Notes: generated by a model from the letters alone, not told the origin. A DNA stretch of 64,000 bases from Megalonaias nervosa (GCA_016617855.1 JAECUM010004441.1:62001-126000); one strand, 5' to 3'. Shown: positions 33,343-46,101, counted from the stretch's first letter. Program-made: numbers and translations.

Positions 33343-35344
33343 TTTTTTATTATATGCTCATTTTCTTATTCTACCTAAGGCTTAATTATATAAATAAAAA
33401 TACACTACATGAAACAAAGTAACTAAATTTATGCTGTATTCCAAACTAAATACACAAGCGCAGATTCATCAGTACACAACATTATTCATGCGCACATAAC
33501 TCTGCCCAGATAAATTTGAACTTAGTTGCATGCTAGACATCACTTTCAAAAGAAAGTGCCATTTTGGTCTACTCAAAAGTGAAAATTAGACTCATATTGT
33601 GAATGAATGTGCATTGCAACAACTTTTCCATTTAGTCTGGAATGAATAGATTTGGGTATTTTTGTTGATTATTCCAAATTCGTGATAATGACTGGATTTA
33701 TCTGTGTCAATTCTACATGAAGTACATCTAATTTCAGCAGCAAGGGAGCAGTGTGTTGACATCTGCAAGTGTGTTTCTGTTCTGTCATTGAATGTTTGGA
33801 ATCATAATGTGGGAAAAATATGAAGTCTTTCAATTGTAATTATCAAAAAGACACTATGGAATATAATGTTTATTTCATTTTGAGTGCAGTAAGGAGGATG
33901 TAACTGCACTAAGAATATAGTCGAAATTCCAGTACAATTTCGAAATGTGTAATCAAGCTTTAGAACCCATGACATGGCTCATGTAATTCGGATTTGGAGA
34001 ACTAAGGAAGTACATTTTGGGGAAATTCAGGATGTAAAACTGTAAGTATACATGTATCTTTTTGCCATTCTTATTACCAGCTAAAGAAGACACGTTCGTG
34101 CCTTGACACTTGCATGTTATTTGTAGGGACCGAACAATTTTATGACCAGTCTGGCATCTATTGCTAGCCTAAATCCGAAACATTGTATCAAAAAAGTTAA
34201 CGCAGAATATTGCAAAGCAGCTTGTGTGTGGCAGACCATGAAACATCTGCTTTGGTTCATTCAGAAACAAATTTAATCAACCAAACAGTAAAGCGTCCAC
34301 TACATTAGTGTACATGATTTGTTTACAAAAAAAGTAGTTCCTACTACACTATTGGGCACATGTATCATGCATGTGAGTGCAAAATGAAGGTGTGCAATAT
34401 CATAAAATATTGCACGATTCTAACAATGTAAAGTTAACAGAAACAAAACTGAGCATATGATAATAATAGAGTTGGATCTAATTAACAAATTTCACAACAA
34501 TGACATGAACATCATCCTAAAAAATGAATTTAATTAAACACCAGATTTCAACGAAGTTTCTTAAGTATAACTTAGATCACAGGAAACTGTCTTACAGTAT
34601 GGACGCAGATCTTGTCAAGATGAATCAAATCACGAAGTTTCATGATCCTAAAATGTACAGTAACTGTTCAGCATCCCAAAATCTCATGTATTAAATGCAA
34701 AAACTTAACCAAAGCCAATAAAAGGAAAAACAAAGTTCATAATGAGATTCTTTTATTGATAGGGTATGGAGGCAACAAAGATGCATAATTATTTTGATTG
34801 ATCTCAAGCCTGTGAGATGAACAAATATGAACAAAATGTAACTCAAGTCAGTGAAGTATAAAATATAGGCCATAATGTCCCATGAAGTAGTAGTACTCAT
34901 CATGATGCATTTCTTCGTGAATCTAGATAGGATTGGACAGTATGTGCAGGGCATGAGAAAAGCTAAATGCAAACACCTAAGAGCCAGCAAAATTTGAAAT
35001 GTAGCTAATGACCTTTCTTGTGTGGGTTTCATACTAAGTGAATTTCATCTATTTTACTGATTCAGGCATGGACAGTGAAAACACAAAACTTAACCAAAGT
35101 CAGCAAAACATGATATATGATCACAGTGACCTATTTTTAAGTAATGTGACACCAGGATGCATCCTCATACAAAGTTTCATAATTCCAGGTCACATGGATC
35201 TGAGTCTTGCAGATATAAATCATTCATCATGGTTATCAGATTCATTACTAAAAAGATGGGCATGTCTGAGTCAAGGGTGGGTACTAGGTTACGTGCTAGA
35301 TAAATACAATGTGCTCAGGCTGATACAGACAGCCCCAGGCATGT
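33343..35344. other. Presumed intron DNA with weak repeats
   Basis: No domain was recognised. The phrase AACTTAACCAAAG(C/T)CA occurs near 34706 and 35089, about 380 bp apart, within otherwise diverged sequence, hinting at an old duplication. Frames at 34691-35032 and 35038-35352 show no motif. A small GTGCAGT...ACTGCAC inverted pair lies at about 33892-33918. Confidence 0.4.
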
Positions 35345-35394
35345 TAAGGTAATTTAATAACAATAATAATAATAATAACAATAACAATCATAAT

Positions 35395-35495
35395 AATGTG
35401 GACTTAGCACAGTGCCTAATCTTTGGAAGCTCTAAGTTCTTTACATGTGGACTTAGTACAGAACCTCATCTTTTGAAGCTCTAAGCCCTTTCCAA
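35395..35495 (-). repeat. 50-bp tandem duplication in the LINE 3' UTR
   Basis: GTGGACTTAG.ACAG..CCT begins at 35398 and again at 35448, both followed by GAAGCTCTAAG. The orphan 3' end at 62175-62512 has one such unit. Confidence 0.8.
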
Positions 35496-35654
35496 TATTA
35501 GATAACACAAAAAAGGACCAGGTATGCAAAGAACACTGTCCATATGACTTCAATTTAACAGTGGAAACAATAAGAATATAAGTGAAAAGAGCAGAAGTTT
35601 CTAGATGGGTGTACACATGGGTGAGGTCAGATAAGTATACTGGACTGGAGCCAG

Positions 35655-35876
35655 TCAACAAAATATAGCATAGTGAACTGATATTGTGTTGATTTTGGAC
35701 CAAATGGGTAGAGAGTGAAGGTTATTGACCAGGGGGGAGGTGTGCTCAGTTCTTCCTACTCCAAGGATGATCGGAGCAGCAGTGCCTTTTTTAAAAAGTT
35801 TCTGTACAAGATACTGAGACAAATCCAATATAAGTGAATTACAATAATCCAGTCTTGTAAGTACTAAGGAACACAC
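35655..35876 (-). pseudogene. LINE RT C-terminal segment
   Basis: CSLVLTRLDYCNSLILDL and LHSLPIWSKI match the conserved SRLDYCNSLL and LHWLPV.RI segments after the RT core in CR1/Rex1-like elements. Confidence 0.8.
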
Positions 35877-36130
35877 AAGTGTTTTAGTGGCATCAACTGA
35901 AAGAGATGCGCCTCAGCCTTACATGTGTTCATTACATGTTGGTGTAATGAGAGAATACTGTTGATAGTGACACCTTCATTTCATACTGACTATGAATTTA
36001 ATGGTGGTAATTTTGCTGACACTTAATGTTTGAGGTAAAGGATATGAATGAGAAAGTCTTTGCATGGTGATCAGGATGGCTTCAGTTTTATGATCATTCA
36101 TCCATAGCTAGTTACAGGTCATCCATGATT

Positions 36131-37060
36131 TCACATTGGAAATGCACTTTTCTTTGCTTTAGATGGTAACCTCAGCTTCAAGTGATCAGCTAGATTTGAA
36201 TATTTGCATGTCATCAGCATACACTTGCTGAGACACTGGATGTTGATATATGACAGCTGAGAATGGCTGAGTGTAAAGAATGAAGAGAACTGGGCCAAGA
36301 AGAGAGTCTTGTGGAACACCAAAACATAGATCAGTTGGACTGGAATGTTTCCATTTACTGATACAATTTTTCTTTTGTTGAATAAGTAGGATCTGAAACA
36401 TAGTAAGGCTTTATTATGAATACCAAATACATGCAGAAGCCAGTGAAATAAGAGAAAGAAGTATTGATAACATTGATTAGTGAAGGCATTATTGAATCTA
36501 AGTGCTCAAGCAGTAGTGATGTTGGAACTGGATCGAGTTCACATTACTTTGTGGAGCTCTTCATCACAACTGCATGTACCAAATCCATAGATACAGGTTC
36601 AAATACTGTTAAATTTATATTCTGTATCACAACTATATGGTGACGATGAGTAAACTGAAATTGTGTTGTCAAGCTTATCTCTAATGGACTTTGTCACAGA
36701 AAAATTTACAAACAGTAATGGAAGGTCAACAGGAAAGAAGGTCATTGGAAGTGGAGCACATTTATTCCTTGACATTAGTTTATTTGGAATCTCTAGAAGC
36801 TCTTTGCAGCTGGAACATTATCTTAGTACTGTAGTAGGCTGACTTTGCTGCATGAACTATGTTGGCGACATTTTTCTTAGCAGCTTCATAGATCTGCTTA
36901 TGAATAGTGAGGCTGGTGGAAAGCTAAATCCTCTCAGCCTTATGGTGTTCTCTTTAGTAGCATGAAGCTGGTCCCTAGCACTACTATAGCATGGAAAACA
37001 CTTTAGAACTGATACTCTGCACATGGTTGCTGGGGCATGTTTGTCAAGCAATAAATGCAT
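36131..37060 (-). pseudogene. LINE reverse transcriptase core remnant
   Basis: The frame 36857-37060 begins LLDKHAP, a conserved linker between endonuclease and RT. The frame 36186-36401 has FGVPQDSLLGPVLFILYT (motif B region, usual Gly replaced by Asp) and VYADDMQIF, the catalytic YADD box, which is intact. Intervening RT motifs are scrambled by frameshifts. Confidence 0.82.
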
Positions 37061-37072
37061 GCACTTATCCAG

Positions 37073-38021
37073 TTATACTGCTGTAGTAGGTAATGAAGTT
37101 GTTAGATTTCCTTGGATCTTATGCTTTGGTTGGGTCATATTTATCATAATGAGGTTTCTCTTAGTAGCAGGTAGAGATGGAGGATTAGGGACTATGATGC
37201 AGAGGTGATTTGATGCTAGTTTGTTGGACATCAATAAAGAATGTAGAATGTTATCAACAAGCCTATGAAGAATCCAGTCTAACATGTGACCATGTTTGTG
37301 TGTGGGTTGCACAGCTATCTGAATGTTGAAAATGTGAATAGAATCTAGGAGTTTTGATGTGTATGGGTTTTCAGGACAGTCAAGTGAAAGTTGAAATGAG
37401 GTTGCCACTGATTGAATTTGTATATTCCAGGAGCTTAGCAAACTACTCCAAAAAGTGAGATTCAGTCATTTTGTTTTTTCAACTAGGAGAAGGGTGGTAG
37501 ATGCAGACAAAATATCCTGATCTTTGTTCCATAGTGAGTGAGGCTGGACTATTTCAAACAACGTATGTTCGAAATTTAAAATTGTAGCATACCAGTAGTT
37601 AAAATGGTGAAATATGGAGATCTTTGTGATGACAGCAATTCCACCATCAAGAAGGTAACATGGGAATTACTTGATGGAGTAACCAGAGGGTGTTACATCC
37701 ACAAACTATGGCTCATCCCCTGATTTTTATTGGCCATGTTTCTGTTAGGAAAAAGACATTGATATCCTGACCATTGCCAAAGTTAACTATTTCTGTGCAC
37801 CTTTCTGGTGGTCCTACTGATTGGGTGTTTAATAATGCAATGTGCAGTGGTTGCTCAGACTTCAAGGTTGATGATTTAAGAGGAAGTTGAATTAAGTTCT
37901 CCAAATTAATGGTCGAGTTTTCAAACTGCAGTGAAGGAAATGATGAAAGGGAGATAACTGGAATTTTTCTTCCTGTTCTGCACTGGCCAGCTTTGAAACA
38001 ATCTCTCTTTATTGCTGCCAT
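37073..38021 (-). pseudogene. LINE apurinic-like endonuclease remnant
   Basis: The frame 37713-38021 carries LHIALLNTQSVG and NVFFLTETW, matching the N-terminal endonuclease motifs with the catalytic Glu. The frame 37073-37441 carries GHMLDWIL and then SNHLCIIV, where the family has SDH, so the aspartate preceding the last His is Asn here. The role in the family is nicking the target DNA for reverse transcription. The two frames are separated by breaks. Confidence 0.78.
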
Positions 38022-38030
38022 TTACATTTA

Positions 38031-39277
38031 AGTACAGATGAATGTAATCCCAGGTCATTAAGTCTACAATTTAGTATGGAGTGCCAAGGAATTATTTAAT
38101 GCAATTAATGAGGGTCCATCATAACATAAATAGGTTGTCTGGCAAGTATAATGTGATAATGTCATGTTCAAACAAATGGTGGTTGTAGCTGTTGGGCAAA
38201 ACAACTGAGAAAAAGTCTAATAGTTCTATTTTCCAAAACAAGTAAACAATGAAACTCATTTGAACAGAACAGCCAGTGCATGATGAAAGCACTAATATAG
38301 ATGAATACTGTCAAGAAAGACATGCCATGAAAAACAGCACAAAAATCTGGAGTAGATGCCTCAAAGCTAGCTAAGTGGTGGTGGCCAGTTTCAATTCAAA
38401 TGAATTGGTTACACCTACTACACGTGTCACAGGGAGCAAGGCTTTTTAAATGCTGGTGGCCATGATCTTTAAGAGAGAGGAAACATGACAAAATCACTGA
38501 CCTTATATGTAATAGAGGCAGGATTCGAACCTAGGGTGCTGGTGACTTCCATTCAGGATGTGCTACTGACACCCACTGGAAATGGAGAGGAGTCTTCCTT
38601 AGGAGAATATAAAGAGCCAGTTACCAAAGAGGAGATAGAATATGAAGAAGCACAGCAACGCAAGTCACAAACCCCTCAATATCAACGATAAGGGGACATA
38701 CATAAAAGTAAAAATTGAATATCAAATGTAACAAAGCAATATATACAACTTGTACTATGTATGATAAGATACACTTTAAATACAGAAAATTGTTGAGTGA
38801 TGAGAGACATATGATAACTGTATGATGACCAAAAAAAAATTAAGAAGGATGATATGCCAAATGATGAAAGTTACTAAGGCATTCACTGGAATCAGTGTAC
38901 TTTTGCTCTGAAACCTCTAGTTACTAACAGGAAAGAGACGTTGCCTTGGGCTTGGGACTAGTGTCAGGAAAAGTAATGTAACACTGTTATAGTAATAACA
39001 GATAATGTATTACTTCTACTAAAATAAAAGCTGCTGTGTGGAAACCTTTTGTTATTCTTAACATACCCAAACTTCAAACATTGACCTCTTGACCTACATT
39101 TGTAGGTTTCTTCTTTATTCAAGCTGAAAACCATGCCAAACTGTAGTCCACATAAAAGTATAAAATTAACTGTTATTGTGTGGATGCTACAACCTGAACA
39201 ACGGAAAATGCCACAGCATGATCTACACCGCCTTATGATGGGCATATGAAAAACTGTAAAATTAATCAGTAAATGTA
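38031..39277. other. Presumed intron DNA, one ambiguous ORF
   Basis: A plus-strand frame at 38485-38691 ends with an acidic/Gln-rich EPVTKEEIEYEEAQQRK segment before a TAA, behind a possible CTTCCATTCAG acceptor at about 38556. However, GGATTCGAACC at 38520-38530 is a reversed tRNA B box, so this may be a SINE fragment on the minus strand. I do not call it a gene. Confidence 0.3.
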
Positions 39278-39362
39278 TACACCTCTCCCTCAATAACTCG
39301 CGCACAACTGGGTCCACAAACATAGACCGCACTATACGCGAGGCCATGAGTTATGGAGGGAC
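39278..39362. mobile_element. Tigger-like terminal hairpin fragment
   Basis: From a TA at 39278-39279, CACCTCTCCCTCAATAACTC begins a segment whose two halves are inverted complements (CCCTC.ATAACTCGCG and its reverse ending at about 39360). It aligns with the terminal hairpin of the element at 62723, then diverges. No second end was found nearby, so it is probably a truncated or single-ended fragment. Confidence 0.75.
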
Positions 39363-39639
39363 CTCCAAAAATTGAAAACATTCGCTTACACATCCAGGAA
39401 ACCTAGGGGAGTGGGTTGTTTAATGACTGAATCCTTATTTTACAATCATGTTGATAATAATTTTTTATAACATGCTTTTCTAATGAAGTTGTTCATTATT
39501 CTGTTTAAATAACTCTTATTTTTAAAATGTCCAACATGTGCAAGATTGTTCCAATTGGTTTCAACAACCATCACGTGTACGCGAAAACATTTGTGTCAGA
39601 ATACAAAAGGAATTGCTTGCTTGTACTTTTTAAGGCAAT

Positions 39640-40720
39640 TTGACTATAGTAACAATACTACATGGTTAATTCCCAAACATATGTAGTAACATTACTCTAT
39701 ATCCAGGCACTGATTTTGTGATCTCCAAAACCTGATTTAGTAATAGTACTACAGCTGATATTGTAACAATACTACAAAGCTATCCCCCAAACCCATATAG
39801 TAACATTACCCTATGTCCTGGCACTGATTTTGTGATCTCCAAAACCTGATGTAGTAACAGTACTACAAATGATGCAGTAACAATACTACAAAGCTATCCC
39901 CCAAACCCATGCTGTAACATTACTCTATGTCCAGGAACTAATTTTGTGATCTCCAAAACCTGATGTAGTAGCAATACTACAATTGATGCAGTAACAATAC
40001 TACATAGCTATCCCCCAAAACCCATATAGTAACATTGCCCTATGCCCAGGCACTGATTTTGTGATCTCCAAAAGCTGATACAGTAACAATACTACAACTG
40101 ATGTAGTAACAATACTTCATAGCTCTAATGCAATCCCCCAAACCCATGTAGTAACATTACCCTATTTCCCAGCACTGATTCTGTGATCTCCAAAAGCTGA
40201 TGCAGTAACAATACTACAATTGATGTATTAACAATACTACATAGCTCTAATGCTATCCTCCAAACCCATGTAGTAACATTACCCTATGTCCAGGCACTGA
40301 TTTGTGACCTCCAAAACTTGTAGTAACAATATTGCATAGCCATCACAGCCAGCCCCCAAAACCCATGTGGTAACATTACCCTATATCCAAGCACTGATTC
40401 TGTGATCTCCAAAACCTGATGTGGCAACAATACTACATAGCTATCCCCAAAACCATGCGGTAATATTACCCTATTTCCAGGCACTGATATTTTGAGCTCC
40501 ATAATGTGATGTAGTAACATTACTACATAACGAACCCACCAACCCATGTACATGTAGTAACATTATCCTATTTCCAGGCACTGACTTTGTTATCTCCAAA
40601 ACCTCATGTAGTAACAATACTACAACTGATGTAGTAACAATACTGCATAGTTCTAATGCTATCCTCCAAACCCATGTAGTAACATTACTCTATTACCATG
40701 ATAACAGTCTAACATTCATT
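39640..40720. repeat. Tandem minisatellite, ~90-122-bp units
   Basis: The phrase GCACTGATTTTGTGATCTCC starts near 39707, 39821, 39935, 40050, 40172, 40294, 40391, 40481 and 40578, nine units. The first six intervals are 114-122 bp and the later three 90-97 bp. Each unit carries one or two copies of the near-palindrome GTAGTAACAATACTAC plus CCCCAAACCCATGTAGTAAC. The short class seems to lack one palindrome copy. A SINE1 sits just beyond the right edge. Confidence 0.93.
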
Positions 40721-40867
40721 TTGTCATTTAAAAAATATGATGTAGCAAGATTATTACAACTATGCCTCACACTGCAAATTCAGTTCTGTCTTTCTTATAG
40801 GATATCTCCTTTGTATTTATTATTAAATATCATTACTAATTGCAAATCCATTCTTCTTAGAAGTATT

Positions 40868-41184
40868 ACCATTCCATTGGCCTAAGTGAATAGACGATCC
40901 GCCTCAGATGCGGGAGGTCACAGGTTCAAATCCTGGCTGAGCCATACCAGAGATTTACAAAACTGGTACTAACAGCTACCTTGCTAGGCGCTCAGCATTA
41001 AGAGGTTAGACTTAAGACTGGTTGGCATGGTGTCAGGATAATGTGACTCAGTGGGGCATTATGCTACATGTCTGTGGCATTATGCCCCACTGCTAGACAT
41101 CACTACAAACTGCCACACAGACATCATAGTGATATGACTGAAAAATTATTAAATCTACATTAAAAATCTGAATCACACACATAT
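40868..41184 (+). mobile_element. SINE1 copy near the minisatellite
   Basis: Plus-strand SINE1 with head CATTGGCCTAAGTGAATAGA (diverged A box), B box GGTTCAAATCC, the family body and an AATCACACACA tail. A clear target duplication was not found. Sequence after the tail (TAGTAATATTACTCT) resembles minisatellite unit words, so the SINE may have inserted into the array edge. Confidence 0.88.
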
Positions 41185-41189
41185 AGTAA

Positions 41190-42450
41190 TATTACTCTAC
41201 CGATTATCAACTGTGACTACCTTCCCAAGTCAACATTGCTGATCTCCATGCTCAATATAGTAATGATTGAACCCATCATGTAGCATTGTGTAGAATAGGA
41301 AAATTCCATTTGAAGCTTAGAATTTAATGTCATACACAAGGATGTGCTGAGTGTTTAATGCAAATTTGTAATCCCAAGGATGGAATTTTCTATCCTACAC
41401 TAACGCACAATGATGGATTCTTTTTCTCGAATTTCTGTGCTAAAACGGGTAGTCCAGGTCAAAAAGGCATACTGTGAATACTGCTGTAAGTTTCAAGCTG
41501 CAAAACAACCACTGAAAATTTCCTTACCATAACATAGAGCATAAAAAGTTAGATTTACACTGAAATATTTGGTGTAACTTTCAGTGATTTTTAAAAACAT
41601 TTCAGCTTTCAAAGAACAGTACCAGTAGTTAAAATGCCTATAGTAATTGCAAATACATAGTGTCTGAATTGTGTACTGAATATAGCTTATGCGATTATAC
41701 AGATATCAACAGATCACAAGATGAAGTCCACTTTTATTGATAAGATTAATCAAGACAGACAATTAATAACAACACAGTTCTCGATTCAACTTCAATTCAA
41801 GAATTGATTTAAACTCCAGAAAAATACTGGGAAGATACATGTCTTAAACAAAATACCAATTACACCAACAGCTTTTTGAACTCAGAATTGGACTATAGAT
41901 GCTGTTCATGTAGTTAGGTCAATCAGTGTGAAACATGTTTGTGGGACTTAATCCACTGCTCAATTTAATATGTAAATATGTTGCAAATAATGTTTAATTT
42001 GATTAATGTGTTAAAAAAATTTCAAATGATAATGCAAAACAAGTGTTTGATATTTTGTGTTTACTGTGCCCATAGTAAATTGTCAATATATTGAGAAGTC
42101 ATGATAAAAGGTCAGATGTGAAGCATGAGCAAGCAATCCTGCACTGGTTTTCTAAAGTGGAAAAAACAACCATACACATATGAATGTGAGAATATTACTA
42201 TATTGCCTAGCTGAGGTCAGCTCAGGTGATTAGAATGCATGTAATTCAAAATCAGATTACTTTCTTCATGCTGGGATCAGCCTGGCATAGATAAGCTGAG
42301 ATCAGCCCAGAATACACTCTAATGCAGGGATCAGCCTAGCATAGATTGGAAATCATCATAATCCTGTATGGTGTTTCATTCAGATTCTAGCTCATGTGTA
42401 ACCCCTATATAGAGAGAGCCAAAGTTTTATTTCAGTAGTGAAGTTACTGA
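41190..42450. other. Presumed intron DNA with small repeats
   Basis: TAGTAA.ATTACTC words close to the SINE are remnants of the minisatellite. GGATCAGCCTGGCATAGAT-type words recur three times within 42270-42345. A splice-flanked 32-nt stretch at 41528-41559 (-) does not fit the phase of the candidate exon chain. Confidence 0.4.

Positions 42451-42451
<1 letters not shown>

Positions 42452-42502
<51 letters not shown>
42452..42502. repeat. (TA)n microsatellite
   Basis: About 51 bases of TA dinucleotide. Confidence 0.95.
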
Positions 42503-42504
<2 letters not shown>

Positions 42505-43499
42505 TGTGAGTGTGTGCTTAGTGACTTGGTGGTACATCTGATATTTGTTATCGTGAATAGAGTTGAATTGAGAAATAAATTAGTATACTCATGTAGTCTT
42601 ATTTTTCTCACATGACATGTATGAAACATTTATTTATACATGTCTATATTTGTTTTTAATAAATTAGGTTTATAATGCCGATGAAATGAATTAGTTGTAA
42701 TGTTGCTATGTTACTACATAGCAGATACAACTTTGTCAGACTTTATCTGGTTCACAATTAATTACTAAAATATAGATCTCCAAACTCAGCTGAACAAGAT
42801 TACTACATAGGCTAGATATGTATATCAGACTGTAAATAAAACTCCTTGCAGTAATATTATATTTTAATAGGAGGTATAGATATTTCAATTTACAATTTTA
42901 TAAACAGCTGTTTAAGCCTCTACTATCACCATGTATAACAATATAAACTTCTACAATTATAACTTGTAGTCAATTACCATAAATCCTTTTATCCACTTAC
43001 ATGACTGTATGCATGAATGTCAAATGAACAACAGGCAAACAATTCCTTACTGCCTATTACCTTTATAATGTGTCCATATAAGTCGTCCATTGACTTTCTT
43101 ACCACAATAATAAAACATGAAAAATCGTATCAGTACATTTTTGATACATAGAATAAAACACGTATCTTGTATGAGAACTTTTTAAACATGTCACATGCTT
43201 AATTATATTTAAGATAATTCCTGAATACATGTACTAGCATTTAATATTTGCTGGTACAAACAATTACTCATGTTAAATGTGATTAGTTATTGACTTTATT
43301 TTGAAATCACATCTGGATACAAGAAAGATGTCATTTGTACATCAAGTGTGTCATACTCAAGACCATGATAAGCCTTCTTTGCATGATCAAAGCACGAAGA
43401 GATACCTAAGCATTGTGGCACTCTAAACTGAATAATGAACATTGCTGTTGACAGTAATGGTTACCATTGTGAGATTCAGTGTTTGTAAAGATGCAAACC
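42503..43499. other. Presumed intron DNA
   Basis: No gene was recognised. TTACTACATAG words near 42711 and 42801 echo the 40-kb minisatellite. Confidence 0.35.
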
Positions 43500-43772
43500 A
43501 CAGCAAGTTGTTGTTGTTGTTGTAGGGTTTAATGCCATTTTTCAGCACAAGATAAGCATTACATGGCAGCCATTATCAGTGGTGGAGGAAGAACCTGGGA
43601 AAACTCCAGAAAGAACCACCGATCCACGAGAAGCTACTGGCAAGCTTTCTCACATACCCACATTGGCCGAACCCGAGACTCAAACCCACGCAGACAGAGG
43701 TGAGATAGCAATGATCCATAACAGTGAGTCCTTTAGACCACTCAGCCACATTGAGCCCCAACTACAGCAAGT
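43500..43772 (-). mobile_element. SINE2 copy with ~9-bp target-site duplication
   Basis: Minus-strand SINE2 (body about 43509-43763) with the (GTT)n tail at the left and a tRNA-like head at the right (CGGGTTTGAGTCTC around the B box, GTGGCTGAGTGGTCTAAAG at the A box). Direct repeats ACAGCAAGT lie at 43500-43508 and 43764-43772. Frames on both strands over it are SINE-derived. Confidence 0.9.
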
Positions 43773-46101
43773 GTCAAAATACTGTCTTGAAAAAATATAA
43801 AAAATTCCTATATAGATTATGTCCTGATTTTTTAAATTTTAGCATTAAAGATTGAAAAGGTTTTTCTAAATATTGCTCATAACTGTGATGTCTTGCAAGA
43901 ATCAAGCTGACGAAAGTAAATCACACAAATCTTACAAATTTAATTTGCTTTGTGTCATATGGTTTATAGCCATTTTGCCGAGTTTTGTGTCACATGTCAA
44001 TGACCACTTATGGGACAAGTCACAAGACTGTTAGCCTTATTTTTGATATTTTCTTATTTCAGTTTCCACTTTCTCTTTGTTAAAATATTTTTCATAAAAA
44101 CTGTACCTATTGTAACATGTCCATGTATATCATTTTGTCATTTGTATTAAGTTTTGCTGGTGTTGTATATTAAGTCATTGTTTTGCACTTTTCCTGTTGG
44201 TGCTTCACAAAACGTAAAGATGGTTTCCTGTGAAAAAATGCCCAGATAAAATTGTTTGTTGTTATATTCGACTAGAGCTAACTCTCTTGATCTGTCTCCT
44301 TCCTGCAATGAAACAGAAAATAAAAATTAATTGGTTTCTATTATGAAAACCAGCTGCTTACCAACTGTGAAGATAGTATCAAGTATGTGACTTCTGAGAA
44401 ACATACACTTTATAGCATATAGGACAGGATAAATGGTCCCTTAAAACACATTATAATAATACATATGTGGATTCTGTCATATAGAAAAGGTCCAAGTGAA
44501 CAACTTACACATTTATAGTACATACACATATTCTTAACAGAATATTTTTCATCGAGATTGAGTAATAGGATATCAACAGGATTATAGGAGTTGGAAACAT
44601 ATGGGTTTCTGCATTATATGGCAACCTAATGGAAAATTTAATTGTGATATTTCTAACACTAATCCACCAGTTTTCCAGGAATTACTTAAGAATAATTTCT
44701 ACAAAAGTTGTGCCATTGTAATCTCTCTACCAATATCCATTATTCATAGCATATGTAAGAGATATTTATTTACTTAATTCTCCTCAAATGCTTCCAATGT
44801 GAATAAAAATGTGGAAGGAGCATTTCACATTACATGTACAATGAATGTTCTACCAAGAATGGACTACTAAAGACCACTCTTGCCACTGTGTGGCTGTCAT
44901 AATGATCAAATGGAGAGTATCATTCATGTCACTTTACCCAGAATATGCTATTATTTGATTTTTAGACTAAAGTAAGGCAAATGAGTAGTAGGAGGTCCAC
45001 TTTGGTCTCTTATTGTGCTACTATGTCACAATACAGCAAATTCATATTTAAAATGCTATGAAAGCATATTTATTTTTATCTATAGGGGCATTATCGATTT
45101 TAAGCAAAATTTGCAGCCCAGTTATAGTCAATACAAATTACATACATAATTGATAATGCTAATGAAATATACTGTTTAGAATTATGTTTAAAAATGCTAA
45201 ATGAATATGACTTGGAAAATCTAATATAAAATATTCATTCTCATTTAAAAGAAAGTAATTCACTAATTTATGTTAACCTGTTTGATTTCAACTGTATTTT
45301 TGGAATTACTTTATATAAAGGTTATAAAAAAGCAACAGAAAACCTAGTTATCATATTAAAAGAAACTATGAAAATATGAAATCAATTGATTCAGATATCA
45401 TAACACGGAAAATATTCCTTCACATGTTGTCTGACTGCTACTGCAGACGTCTGTAGTGTCTTCTTTTCTGTCATCAAAACAAAAGATGCCTTTGGAAACA
45501 AAAACATTGTCTTTTATCTCCCACTTATGTTTGGGCTCCATTTTGCCCTACAGTCTCACTTCTCTGAGGATGAAGTTTCAGAAATGACCAGACAACTGTT
45601 ATCAGTTTGCCAACTACTGGACTCTAGGACATCAAAGCTATCATACTTCAGCACTATCAGTATCAGTTTGCTGGAATCCAACTGACTATAATTGCTAGAA
45701 AGATAAATGTGTTGCTGTCTATTCTGCAGTTGTTCCTGTGTAACTCTGCAGGACACCTAGGTGTAGACTCTTCAGACTTTTTTTTAGGAAAAAAAAAATC
45801 TTATCACAATTAAGCAAAAATATTTGGGGAAGACAAATAAATTAGAAATAAATGTATATGTATTTATATGTAAGTGACCCAACTGGGCCAACTGCTTTGG
45901 TGTGTCCTTGGGAAAATTATTTCACTCACGTTTCCTTGGCATGATATAGCCAATAAGGTGTTAAAAAGTGCTGACAAAACCAACAAAAACAAGAAAATAA
46001 ATCATCCACTAAAATCTGGCTTCTAGGGGTTGATAATATAATAGCTACTGAAGGAGACTTTAAGAACAGTTACTTAAAATCACAAGGAAAGCAAAATTTA
46101 C
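43773..46101. other. Presumed intron DNA, one weak ORF
   Basis: The minus-strand frame at 45556-45756 ends SSSWQTDNSCLVISETSSSEK and stop, Ser/Gln-rich, without a domain. Its possible acceptors do not give the phase needed to follow the 46102-46140 candidate. A splice-flanked 32-nt stretch at 44362-44393 (-) also fails the phase test. A short stretch at 45885-45960 shares TTGGTGTG..CTTGGGAAAA with the SINE remnant at 48.4 kb. Confidence 0.35.

Larger units (their letters stand above)
35345..38030 (-). mobile_element. Non-LTR retrotransposon (CR1/Rex1-like), decayed
   Basis: Minus-strand remnant of a Jockey-superfamily LINE with pieces in the expected order. Endonuclease comes first (38021-37073), then a linker (37060-36857), reverse transcriptase (36401-36131), the RT C-terminal region (35876-35655) and a 3' UTR ending in a short (AAT)n/(AAC)n tract near 35355-35395. 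Stops and frameshifts separate all parts. The family name is by motif style only. Confidence 0.85.

Noticed and set aside
38485..38691. Plus-strand terminal coding exon with acidic C terminus
   Set aside because: It overlaps a reversed tRNA B box (38520-38530), the acceptor is weak and no partner exon was found; kept only as a note in the gap entry.
39640..40720. CRISPR-like array
   Set aside because: Units are continuous, unequal and all parts repeat, with no unique spacers; the genome is metazoan.
41528..41559. 32-nt splice-flanked stretch on the minus strand (TTTCAG acceptor, GTAAGG donor)
   Set aside because: No open frame fits between the 46102-46140 and 31633-31657 candidates, alone or together with 44362-44393.
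44362..44393. 32-nt splice-flanked stretch on the minus strand (TTTCTCAG acceptor, GTAAGC donor)
   Set aside because: Its open frames are phase 2-1 or 1-0, neither of which connects the flanking candidates.
45556..45756. Minus-strand Ser-rich frame with stop, possible terminal exon
   Set aside because: Possible acceptors give phase 0 or 2, not the phase 1 needed after 46102-46140; no domain seen.
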